From: Bog-756 sp963769905
Lineage (GTDB): Bacteria; Actinomycetota; Acidimicrobiia; Acidimicrobiales; RAAP-2
NCBI GenBank assembly: GCA_963769905.1
Contig: CAVYNG010000002.1
Span: 1 to 64,000, forward strand
DNA: 64,000 bases
Direction: 5' to 3'
Positions 16,462 through 24,265 of this stretch are shown here, piece by piece. The translations under genes were made by a program, and so were the position numbers. Positions within the stretch are counted from its first letter, which is position 1. Each line of letters opens with the position of its first letter. The notes beneath the pieces were generated by a model. The model worked only from the letters and a program-made list of their open reading frames with translations. It had not been told where the DNA came from and made no database searches.

Positions 16462-18171
16462 TCAGACCGCGTCGAGTGCCTGCAGGACTACCAGCGCACG
16501 GCAGGCGAGCTGGAGCTGGAACCGCACGTCGGGATCGGAGAGATCCCGCCCGCTGATCTGAGACACCTTCGCCAACCGATACCGCAATGTGTTGCGGTGC
16601 ACGAAGAGCTCGGCGGCCGCCGCCTCGGTCGCGCACGACTTGTCCAGGTAGATCGAGAGTGTCTTCACCAGCTCGCTCCCGTGGACTTTGTCGTGGTCGA
16701 TGAGGTCGCCGATCCAGTCGTCGACCACCTCTCGGAGCTTCCGCGGCTCGCCCGAGTCGACGAGGATCCGCCACAGCCCGAGATCGCCGAAGGCGGTGAC
16801 GTTCTTGTCGAGCGACATCGCCGTACCGAGCTCGAGGGCGAAGACGGCCTCGTCCACCGAGCGATTCAGCTCTCCGACCTTGTACCGCTTGCCCAGCCCG
16901 ATCCTGGCAGGTTCGCCGAATGCGTTCTCGATCGCGGCGAGGAGGATCTCCCAGTCGAGGTCGTCTGCCACGACGAGGACCACTCGATCCTCCCTCGACG
17001 TGACGAGTGGAGCCTTCACCCCGATGCTCCGTGCCGCTTGCTCGAGCGCCTCCGGACCGTCGCTCCGAGTGCTCGGCATCTGCACGGCGACCGCCCGGTG
17101 GGGGCGGTCGATCTCGTAGGAGAGCAGGCGGGCATGGGAGGAAAGGCGGTCGATGTCGGTTCCCTCGAGGAGCGCCTCCACGAACTCCGGGGCCGTCCAC
17201 GCGGTCGTGTCGGCGACGCTGGCCATCCGCAGGAGCTCCGAGGTGAGGATCGAGGTGGCCTGCTCGAGCGCCACGAAACCCTCCTCGGTGAGGTCTCCGT
17301 CCGGGTCGTGCAGGCTGATCCAGCCCAGGACCGTCTGATCCGGGGCGGCGGCCGCGGTCCACGATTGCCCGTCGCGCTGACAAGCGGCGTGCAGGGGGCT
17401 CAGACGCTCGTGGTCCGGCTGGTTGAGCGACTCGATGTCGCCGAGCTTGAAGCCCGCGGTCGCGATGGCCAGACCCTCTCCATCCCGGACGAGCACCTTG
17501 CGATCGGTCCGCCGGTGGAGTGCCTCGGCGATACCGACAGCCCCGCGGCCGCGGGCGACCTGTACGAGCAGCTCTTTCTGGAACGCGGTCATCTCCTGGG
17601 TGACCGCTCGCCGAGCCGTGGTGCCGGCCATGCCTTCGAGGGGCTGGGGGGAGCTCGCCTCCCTCATCGAGGCGAGCACCAGCGTCGCCATGGAGCCCGA
17701 CAGGGGGGTGAGGGTCAAGAAGATCGGGAAGCGGATCCCGGTCCGCTTCACGCCGTCGATGACGAGGCGGAGCGGTTGCCCGAGCGCGTACCAGTTGCCC
17801 GCCTCCTGGTCCCGAGCCTCGGCGAGGAAACCACTGATGTCCGAGGCGAACAGGGTGACCAGGTTGTGCCCTTTGAGCTCGTCAGGCTGGTAGCCGAAGA
17901 GCTGGGGGGCCACCGTGTTGAATCCGAGCAGGGTCCCACTGAGGTTGGCAATCGCCGTCGGCTCGCCGCTGGTCCGCAGCAGCTCCTCGAAGTCGGAACG
18001 GGTGGCCTCAGGCGTCAACCCTCCACCTGTGGTTGAGGGTCTGCCCCCCTTTTTCGGCGGCCGGGCCGCCGTTTGGGGCGACAACGGCAGGGGGGCATCC
18101 GCCAGAGGGGTGTCCGCCTCCAGAGCTGCCCCTACCGTGCCAGTCCCGTTGACACTCCGCACCGTTGCCAT
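16462..18171 (-). CDS. PucR-family transcriptional regulator with PAS domain
   Basis: About 569 residues. A PAS-like sensor domain lies at about 65-170 (EELLRTSGEPTAIANLSGTL, FGYQPDELKGHNL). A middle GAF/GGDEF-like module precedes the C-terminal PucR helix-turn-helix at about 505-560 (LFVHRNTLRYRLAKVSQISG). I choose the ATG 18171; an ATG at 18255 adds 28 unlike residues. PucR proteins are often activators responding to metabolites. Being divergent from the first VCK-repeat surface gene makes that gene a candidate target. Confidence 0.85.
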   Translation of the reverse strand: MATVRSVNGTGTVGAALEADTPLADAPLPLSPQTAARPPKKGGRPSTTGGGLTPEATRSDFEELLRTSGEPTAIANLSGTLLGFNTVAPQLFGYQPDELKGHNLVTLFASDISGFLAEARDQEAGNWYALGQPLRLVIDGVKRTGIRFPIFLTLTPLSGSMATLVLASMREASSPQPLEGMAGTTARRAVTQEMTAFQKELLVQVARGRGAVGIAEALHRRTDRKVLVRDGEGLAIATAGFKLGDIESLNQPDHERLSPLHAACQRDGQSWTAAAAPDQTVLGWISLHDPDGDLTEEGFVALEQATSILTSELLRMASVADTTAWTAPEFVEALLEGTDIDRLSSHARLLSYEIDRPHRAVAVQMPSTRSDGPEALEQAARSIGVKAPLVTSREDRVVLVVADDLDWEILLAAIENAFGEPARIGLGKRYKVGELNRSVDEAVFALELGTAMSLDKNVTAFGDLGLWRILVDSGEPRKLREVVDDWIGDLIDHDKVHGSELVKTLSIYLDKSCATEAAAAELFVHRNTLRYRLAKVSQISGRDLSDPDVRFQLQLACRALVVLQALDAV

Positions 18172-18558
18172 GCCGCCGAACCGCCCTTGTCGACTAAGGG
18201 ACCAGATCGCCGTCAGACGACTGCCCGCCCGGCAGCGCTGATCCATCCCCATCAACCCCGCCCGACCTCAGGTACTAATCGGCGCCGTCGGGGCTGTCCA
18301 GCGAGATCGGCTTTCTGTCACTGTATGTGGCGATTTCCGACACTCTCCGCGATTGCGACGACCCTCTCTCCGAGCGATTGGGCGGCGATCGAGGTTCGAT
18401 CGCCCCTTTGGGCAGGTGGGATCGTCGTGCAGGTGGGCGATCCGAACAAACAGTGGGCGGATCTTCGTTCGAAACGGACGATGACGTTCTCCCAGCGCTC
18501 GGACATTGTGTGTCAGTGGCGCCGTGTGGCGTCTGTGTTACCGACGAAGGGGATACAA
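18172..18558. promoter_or_regulatory. 387-bp divergent region with hairpin and shared 5' element
   Basis: No gene is seen. There is a perfect 9-bp hairpin at 18384-18404 (GGCGATCGA, loop GGT, TCGATCGCC). Further on is CAGGTGGGCGATCCGAACAA (18430-18449), with a partly complementary TTCGTTCG at 18464-18471 followed by GATGACG. The same string of motifs recurs before the next paralogous gene. GAAGGGG at 18545-18551 is the ribosome site of the surface gene. Confidence 0.6.
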
Positions 18559-20670
18559 ATGGCAATAGAGGAGCGGCCCAGGGCCGCAACGAAGAGGGGT
18601 CGGCGTTCGCTGCTGGCGGGGGTCGTCGCGGTCGCGCTCTTAGGCGGATTGACGACTATCGGCATCCAGACCACCGCAGGCGCGACGGTCATCGGCCCAA
18701 AAATTGAGATCTGTAAAGGTGGCCCGGTAAGCGGCACCTTCCAGTTCTCGATTGACCAAACAACGACGGTGAGTGTGGCCGTCGGTACCTGCAAGGGCGT
18801 CTCCGTTACATCGGGTACGCACACCGTCACCGAGGTGAAGGACCCGTCAGGTGCGACGACGCTCAAGAGCATCCAGATCTATCTGGGGACCGGCACCGTC
18901 AACCTGGCGACGCGCACGGCGACTGTCGTCGTTCCGGAGACGACCAACGGCGAAGCCGGGGTCCGGTTCGCGAACCAGCCGGCGATCGGCCAGTTGAAGG
19001 TCTGCAAGGTCGCGGGTGACCCGTCGATCGTGGGCAACTCGTACAGCTTCACCGAGTCGGCAGGCGGCACCACTGTTGGACCGTTCGCGGTGACAGCAGG
19101 GTCGCTCAACCCGCTCAACTGCAGCGACATCACTCCGTACCAGATCGGTACTGCAGTGAACGTTGCGGAGCTGGCGAACCCCACCACGCAGGTCTCCAAC
19201 ATCACCGTGACCGGTGGGGGCCAGACCAACACCAACTTGAGTGCTGGCACGGTGACCGCCACGGTGACCTCGGCATTGACGCAGGTGATCTACACCGATG
19301 TGCCGGTGGTGAACCAGAATCCCGGAGGCCTCGAGGTCTGCAAGAACGCGGGTGACCCCTTCGTTGGAGCCGGCCCGTGGAACTTCAGCATCACGCCCTT
19401 CGGCAGCAACACTCCGGTGGGCTGGGTGAGTGTCCTCGCAGGTCAGTGCAGCGGCGATGTTTCGCTCTCGCCTGGCCAGTACACGGTGGCAGAGTCGTTC
19501 AGCGCGCCGGATTACGTGAGCTCGATCTACGCGGTGCCCTCGGGTGCCCTGCTCGGGTCCAACGTGGCCAATGGCTCCGCGACCTTCGCGGTGTCCGCCG
19601 GTAACAACACGACAGCGATCTTCACCAACGACACTCAGACCGGCTTCGTCAAGGTCTGCAAGGCTCTCACGTCGACGAGCAGTGCTCTGAGTGGCACGCC
19701 GTTCAACTTCAACGTGAACGACGTCGCTGGTACGCAGGTCGTGACCGTTATCGCCTTGGCCGGAACGACGCAGTGCTCGCCGGACTTCACGGCGCTGCCG
19801 GTCGGTTCGGTTGCGACGATCACCGAGCAGTCGGTGCCGAATGTGGCAGTGAGCGGCGTCTCGGTGTCGCCTGCGTCGGCTGACGCCGGCTCCTGGGGTA
19901 CGACCGCCAAGGTCAGTGTCTCGGCCACGAGCATCAACTCGGCCACCTTCACCAACCAGGCGTTGGGCTGGATCGAGGTCTGCAAGAACGCCGGCGACTC
20001 GTCGGCTGCGGGCCAGACGTTCAACTTCAGCGTCAACGGTGGAGCGCCGATCCCGGTCATGACCGGTCAGTGCTCGGCCGCCATCCAGGTGCCTGCGGGT
20101 ACAGCAACTGTCAATGAGCTCCAGAGCAATCCGAACTACTACATCTCGAACATCACGACGGTGTCAGTGACGGATCCAACTGGTTCTCGCCTGCTGACGG
20201 GTTCGACGACGAATCCTGCAACTGTGAGTGTGCCGTTCGGTGGAGTTGGCAACGAGACAGTGGTCACCTACACCAACAGCACCGTTCAGGGTGCGTTCAA
20301 GATCTGCACTGCGCAGACCTCGCCGGATGCAGCTCTGGCCGGTGACATGTTCACCTACAACTACAGCTACACGGTCAACGGTACGACCACGACCGGATCG
20401 GTCACCTTGACGGTGCCGCTCACTGGTTCGAGCTGCTCGAACCTGAGTGGTCCCATCCCGGTGATCAATGCCAATGGCACTCCGGTTCAGGTTTCGGTTA
20501 CCGCAGAGCCGCCGTCGGTGACGTCGGTGGATCTGGCCGGGTTCATGTATCAGGGTTCTGGGTCAGTCGTTTCGAGCCCAGTCCTGCCGGCAACATTCCC
20601 AGCGACGGCAACGATCGATCTGGGTACCGGTATCAACATCGATACCTTCACCAACGGGGCAACCCACTGA
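18559..20670 (+). CDS. secreted VCK/TFTN repeat protein (six SpaA-like units)
   Basis: A 703-residue exported protein. Residues 1-43 are a long signal peptide (basic start, LLAGVVAVALLGG). The rest is six beta-rich units of about 100 residues, each opening with (I/L/V)xxCK or close variants (EICK, KVCK, EVCK, KVCK, EVCK, KICT). Each has a second Cys before the middle and closes with TFTN-like strands (FANQP, FTND, FTNQ, YTNS, FTNG). Lys in the first strand, a mid-domain Glu (TVTE, TITE, VNEL) and terminal Asn is the arrangement used for intramolecular isopeptide bonds in SpaA/CnaB folds. No LPxTG, no C-terminal helix. Paralog of the next gene. Base composition is less GC-rich than neighbours. 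Confidence 0.85.
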   Translation: MAIEERPRAATKRGRRSLLAGVVAVALLGGLTTIGIQTTAGATVIGPKIEICKGGPVSGTFQFSIDQTTTVSVAVGTCKGVSVTSGTHTVTEVKDPSGATTLKSIQIYLGTGTVNLATRTATVVVPETTNGEAGVRFANQPAIGQLKVCKVAGDPSIVGNSYSFTESAGGTTVGPFAVTAGSLNPLNCSDITPYQIGTAVNVAELANPTTQVSNITVTGGGQTNTNLSAGTVTATVTSALTQVIYTDVPVVNQNPGGLEVCKNAGDPFVGAGPWNFSITPFGSNTPVGWVSVLAGQCSGDVSLSPGQYTVAESFSAPDYVSSIYAVPSGALLGSNVANGSATFAVSAGNNTTAIFTNDTQTGFVKVCKALTSTSSALSGTPFNFNVNDVAGTQVVTVIALAGTTQCSPDFTALPVGSVATITEQSVPNVAVSGVSVSPASADAGSWGTTAKVSVSATSINSATFTNQALGWIEVCKNAGDSSAAGQTFNFSVNGGAPIPVMTGQCSAAIQVPAGTATVNELQSNPNYYISNITTVSVTDPTGSRLLTGSTTNPATVSVPFGGVGNETVVTYTNSTVQGAFKICTAQTSPDAALAGDMFTYNYSYTVNGTTTTGSVTLTVPLTGSSCSNLSGPIPVINANGTPVQVSVTAEPPSVTSVDLAGFMYQGSGSVVSSPVLPATFPATATIDLGTGINIDTFTNGATH

Positions 20671-20675
20671 GACGA

Positions 20676-20770
20676 GGGAGGGATCCCCGCTAGGGGATCC
20701 CTCCCAGTGGGCCGTGCAGAGGGACTCCCGCGAGGGAGTCCCTCTGTCGCGCCCCGGGCTCTTCGGGGCG
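20676..20770 (+). terminator. three consecutive hairpins after the first VCK-repeat gene
   Basis: Hairpin 1 is 20676-20705, with a 13-bp perfect stem and loop GCTA. Hairpin 2 is 20718-20745, with a 12-bp perfect stem and loop GCGA (a GNRA tetraloop). Hairpin 3 is 20750-20770, with a 7-bp stem CGCCCCG/CGGGGCG. No T-tract follows, as is common in high-GC actinobacteria. They could terminate transcription or protect the 3' end of the message. Confidence 0.75.
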
Positions 20771-20781
20771 GATCGCCCCAG

Positions 20782-20843
20782 GTGGGCGGACCGAACAACG
20801 CCCGACACAGGTTTTGTTCGGTTCGGCCGATGACGAGCGAGCG
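20782..20843 (+). promoter_or_regulatory. 5' element shared with the upstream paralog
   Basis: CAGGTGGGCGGACCGAACAA is followed by a perfect 8-bp inverted repeat pair, CCGAACAA at 20791-20798 and TTGTTCGG at 20814-20821, then CGATGACGAG. The counterpart upstream of the first paralog has the same order of motifs and a similar distance to the start codon (88 versus 93 bp after the second arm). It may be a transcription-factor site or a leader structure. Duplication together with the gene is the simplest origin. Confidence 0.6.
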
Positions 20844-20913
20844 CGCCTGCGTCACTGTGTTCTTTGGAGAGGTGCCGGCCGGCGCCGTAGTCAGTTATCG
20901 AGGAGACGCGTCC

Positions 20914-23900
20914 ATGTCACCATCCACGCGGGCCCGTGCGGCGGCCCGAGGTATTCGATCGACCCTCATCGTTTCAGCGGTCGCCTTGGTCGGAGCGGCG
21001 ATCCTTGCGACCGCTGGCCTTCCCGTTGGACCGGCCCAAGCATCGATACTCGGGCCGTCGACGTTGAACATCTGCAAGGCGAACAACGTCACCGGGACCT
21101 TCGAGTTCAGCATCAACAGTGCGACCCCGGTCTCCGTGGCGGCGGGTTCGTGTGAGCCCTTCGTCGTGGAGAACGGCCACAACACGGTGACCGAGGAGGC
21201 TGACGCCACTGGGGCCACCACGTTGAGCTCGATCACGGTGTCCCCGATCATCGACACGGTGAGTTCTTCGGTCCCGACCCGTACGGTGGTGGTCAACATC
21301 CCGGCGAACGCCTCGGTGACCACCACCTTCACCAATATCCCGGTCACCAGGCTCGAGGTCTGCAAGGTGGCGGGCGACTCGGCCACCTCGGGCAAGGCCT
21401 TCAACTTCACCGAAGCGGTCGGCGGGACGACGACCGCGTCCTTCAGCCTGAACGCAGCGGCACCCCCGGCACCACCAAACTGCTCGACGCCGATGCCCTA
21501 CCCCGCCGGCACGGCCGTCAACGTCGCCGAAGCGTCCCTATCGAGCAACAAGGTGACCAGCATCACGGTGACCGGCGGGACTGAGAGCAACCTCAACCTC
21601 GGGGCCGGCACGGTCACCGCGACCCTCGGTACGAGTGGGACCACGGTGGTGACCTACACCGACCAGGTGGGTCCCGGGATGCTGATTGTCTGCAAGCTCG
21701 CCGCGAATTCCTTTGTCTCGCCGGGACCCTGGTCCTTTACGATCAAGGACTCCGGGGGCAACGTTGTGGGAACCGAGTCGGTGTCCGTCGGGAACTGCAG
21801 CTCGCCGCTGTCTCTACCGGCGGGCAACTACACGGTGGTCGAAACCTTCTCGCCCCCGGACACCCTGAGCGCGATCACTGCCTCACCGACGACTGCGCTG
21901 GTGTCCGCCAGTCTCTCGACGGGCACCGGCGTCTTTACGGTGACGGGCGGGACGACGACAACTGCGACCTTTACGAACAGGATTCCGGTGGCCTACCTCG
22001 TGGTCTGCAAGGTGGCCGGTGACTCGACGACCGCGAACAAGGTCTTTCCGTTCACCGAGTCGGTCGGCGGGACCACGACCCAGTCGTTCAGCCTGACCGC
22101 GCTGCAGCCGCCCACGCCCCCGAATTGTTTCGGTCCGACTGCCTATCCGGCATCAACAGCGGTTGATCTGGCCGAGACGGTCCCGTCGACTTCGGTGGTG
22201 ACCAGCATCGTCTCGTCTGGCGCCGGAACTCTGAGCAACATCAACCTGTCCGCCGGGACGTCCACTGCGACGCTGGGTGGCGACGGGACCACGATGACGG
22301 TGACGTACACCGACGATCTGGCCGGCGGACACCTTGTCGTGTGCAAGCTTGCCGCGAACTCCTTTGTTTCACCGGGTCCGTGGTCGTTCACCATCACCGA
22401 TTCGATGGGGAATGCGGTGGCAGGAAGCCCGGTGACTGTGATGGTCGGCAACTGCAGCAGTTCGCTCCCACTGCCGGCCGGTAACTACACCGTCGTCGAG
22501 ACGTTCTCGCCCCCGGATTCCGTGAGTGCGATCACTGCCTCGCCTACCGCTGCCCTAGTCTCGTCGAATCTCTCCACGGGCACCGGCGTCTTCACGGTGA
22601 CGGCCCAGGGGACAACGACCGCGACGTTCACGAACAAAGTGCCCGTGGCGAACCTGATTGTCTGCAAGGTCGCCGGCGATGCGCTCACCGCAGGGAAGAC
22701 CTTCCCGTTCACGGAGACGGTTGGCGGGACCACAACCCAGTCGTTCAGCTTGACGGCGGTGCAACCGCCCACGCCCCCGAATTGCTTCGGTCCGACCGCC
22801 TATCCGGCAGCAACCGTGGTCAACCTGGCCGAAGGATCGCTGACCGGTAACCAGATCTCCAGCATCGTCTCGACTGGATCCGGATCTCTGAGCAACGTCA
22901 ACCTGTCCGCCGGGACGTCCACGGCGACCCTGGGTGGGGACGGGACCACGATGACGGTGACCTACACCGACGTCCAGACTCCAACCGGGATGATCAAGGT
23001 GTGCAAGACGTTGGCACCGAACAGCTCCGCGCTGGTTGGAACTAACTTCACCTTCACCGTGACCGACAACGAGTCCCCGGCGATCGAAACGGTGACGGTG
23101 CCGGCTCTGGCAATCGGCTCGATCAACTGCGTCACGGTGAGCTCGGGGATCCCAGTGGGATCCGTCGCAACTGTCACCGAGCAGGCGCAGCCGAACATCG
23201 CGCTCATCGGCATCAGCGTGTCGCCGTCGTCTTCGGACGCGGGCAGCACGACCACCCAGGCGAAGGTCACGGTCGGGACGTCGATCGCGTCTGCGACCTT
23301 CACCAATGAGGCGCTCGGCTGGGTCGAGGTCTGCAAGAACGCCGCCGACACCGTCACCGCGGGACAGACCTTCACCTTCAGCGTCAACGGTGGTCCGTCG
23401 TTCACCGTGATGGCGGGTAACTGCTCGGCAGCGATACAGGTGCCTGCCGGCACTGCATCGGTCAACGAGATCCAGTCGAATCCTGCCTTCTACCTCGCCA
23501 ACGTCTCCACGGTCGGCGTCACCGACCCGACGGGGGCCCGGCTGTTGACGGGTCCGACCACGACTCCGGCAACGGTCGTCGTTCCGTACGGACCGGTGGC
23601 CAACGAGACGGTTGTCACGTTCACCGACGCGGCGAAGCTCGGGGCCTTCAAGGTCTGCACGTCTCAGACCTCTCCGGGCGCCAACCTCGCGGGACGCGCC
23701 TTCACCTACACCTACTCGTACACGGTGAACGGGGTGACGACCACGGGATCGGTCTCGCTGTTCGTCCCGCTGCTGGGCGCAAGCTGTTCGGCGGTGATCG
23801 GCCCGATCGACCCCGTCAACTCGGACGGAACACCGGTCAAGGTGACGGTCACCGCCACTGTGCCTTCGGTGGCTTCGGTCGACCTGGCCGGCTTCTCTTA

Positions 23901-24021
23901 CCAGGGAGCTGGCACGTTGCTCTCGAGCCCCACGTTGCCCGCTGTGTTCCCGGCCTCGGCGACATTTACGGTCGGAATCGGGATCAACATCGTGACCTTC
24001 ACCAATGGGGCGACTCACTGA
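20914..24021 (+). CDS. secreted VCK/TFTN repeat protein (nine SpaA-like units)
   Basis: A 1035-residue exported paralog of the preceding protein. Residues 1-46 are a signal peptide ending GPAQASI. Nine units follow, opening NICK, EVCK, IVCK, VVCK, VVCK, IVCK, KVCK, EVCK and KVCT; most close with FTN or YTD. Units 2-3, 4-5 and 6 repeat an AGD-type/AAN-type pair, and 4 and 6 are close enough at DNA level to be recent duplicates. The last three units align with the last three of the first paralog, and both proteins end TFTNGATH. GAGGAG lies 8 bp before the ATG. No anchoring signal is seen. Likely a fibrous, possibly self-crosslinked surface or matrix protein. Confidence 0.85.
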   Translation: MSPSTRARAAARGIRSTLIVSAVALVGAAILATAGLPVGPAQASILGPSTLNICKANNVTGTFEFSINSATPVSVAAGSCEPFVVENGHNTVTEEADATGATTLSSITVSPIIDTVSSSVPTRTVVVNIPANASVTTTFTNIPVTRLEVCKVAGDSATSGKAFNFTEAVGGTTTASFSLNAAAPPAPPNCSTPMPYPAGTAVNVAEASLSSNKVTSITVTGGTESNLNLGAGTVTATLGTSGTTVVTYTDQVGPGMLIVCKLAANSFVSPGPWSFTIKDSGGNVVGTESVSVGNCSSPLSLPAGNYTVVETFSPPDTLSAITASPTTALVSASLSTGTGVFTVTGGTTTTATFTNRIPVAYLVVCKVAGDSTTANKVFPFTESVGGTTTQSFSLTALQPPTPPNCFGPTAYPASTAVDLAETVPSTSVVTSIVSSGAGTLSNINLSAGTSTATLGGDGTTMTVTYTDDLAGGHLVVCKLAANSFVSPGPWSFTITDSMGNAVAGSPVTVMVGNCSSSLPLPAGNYTVVETFSPPDSVSAITASPTAALVSSNLSTGTGVFTVTAQGTTTATFTNKVPVANLIVCKVAGDALTAGKTFPFTETVGGTTTQSFSLTAVQPPTPPNCFGPTAYPAATVVNLAEGSLTGNQISSIVSTGSGSLSNVNLSAGTSTATLGGDGTTMTVTYTDVQTPTGMIKVCKTLAPNSSALVGTNFTFTVTDNESPAIETVTVPALAIGSINCVTVSSGIPVGSVATVTEQAQPNIALIGISVSPSSSDAGSTTTQAKVTVGTSIASATFTNEALGWVEVCKNAADTVTAGQTFTFSVNGGPSFTVMAGNCSAAIQVPAGTASVNEIQSNPAFYLANVSTVGVTDPTGARLLTGPTTTPATVVVPYGPVANETVVTFTDAAKLGAFKVCTSQTSPGANLAGRAFTYTYSYTVNGVTTTGSVSLFVPLLGASCSAVIGPIDPVNSDGTPVKVTVTATVPSVASVDLAGFSYQGAGTLLSSPTLPAVFPASATFTVGIGINIVTFTNGATH

Positions 24022-24089
24022 CGGGGAATCGTCGGCCTTCGGAAGTTACCAATCGAACTGGGGCCACGAAGCTCCCTTCCACTCGCTGA

Positions 24090-24114
24090 GCAGGTGAGCG
24101 GTTCGCTCACCTGC
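24090..24114 (+). terminator. strong hairpin downstream of the second VCK-repeat gene
   Basis: An 11-bp perfect stem GCAGGTGAGCG/CGCTCACCTGC with a 3-base loop GTT, 69 bp after the stop codon. It is followed by no T-run. Likely transcription terminator. Confidence 0.75.
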
Positions 24115-24265
24115 GCCATCGAGCAGACTCGCGTGCCCACTCGCTGCGTTCATTTGCACGCCACGCGTGATTGGTCGGCGCGGTATTTGGCCTAGGCCCG
24201 AGATTTCATATTGCTACTCCTCAGCGCGGGACTTATTGTCTTGCGCACAGGGGTGTGGTGTCGAA

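Noticed and set aside
22555..24018. Long minus-strand frame opposite the second VCK-repeat gene
   Set aside because: Composition is Arg/Asp/Gly/His repeats complementary to codons of the real gene; no family match.
24189..24198. GGCCTAGGCC 10-bp palindrome before the propeller gene
   Set aside because: Too short and GC-rich to be meaningful alone in this genome; no second copy nearby.
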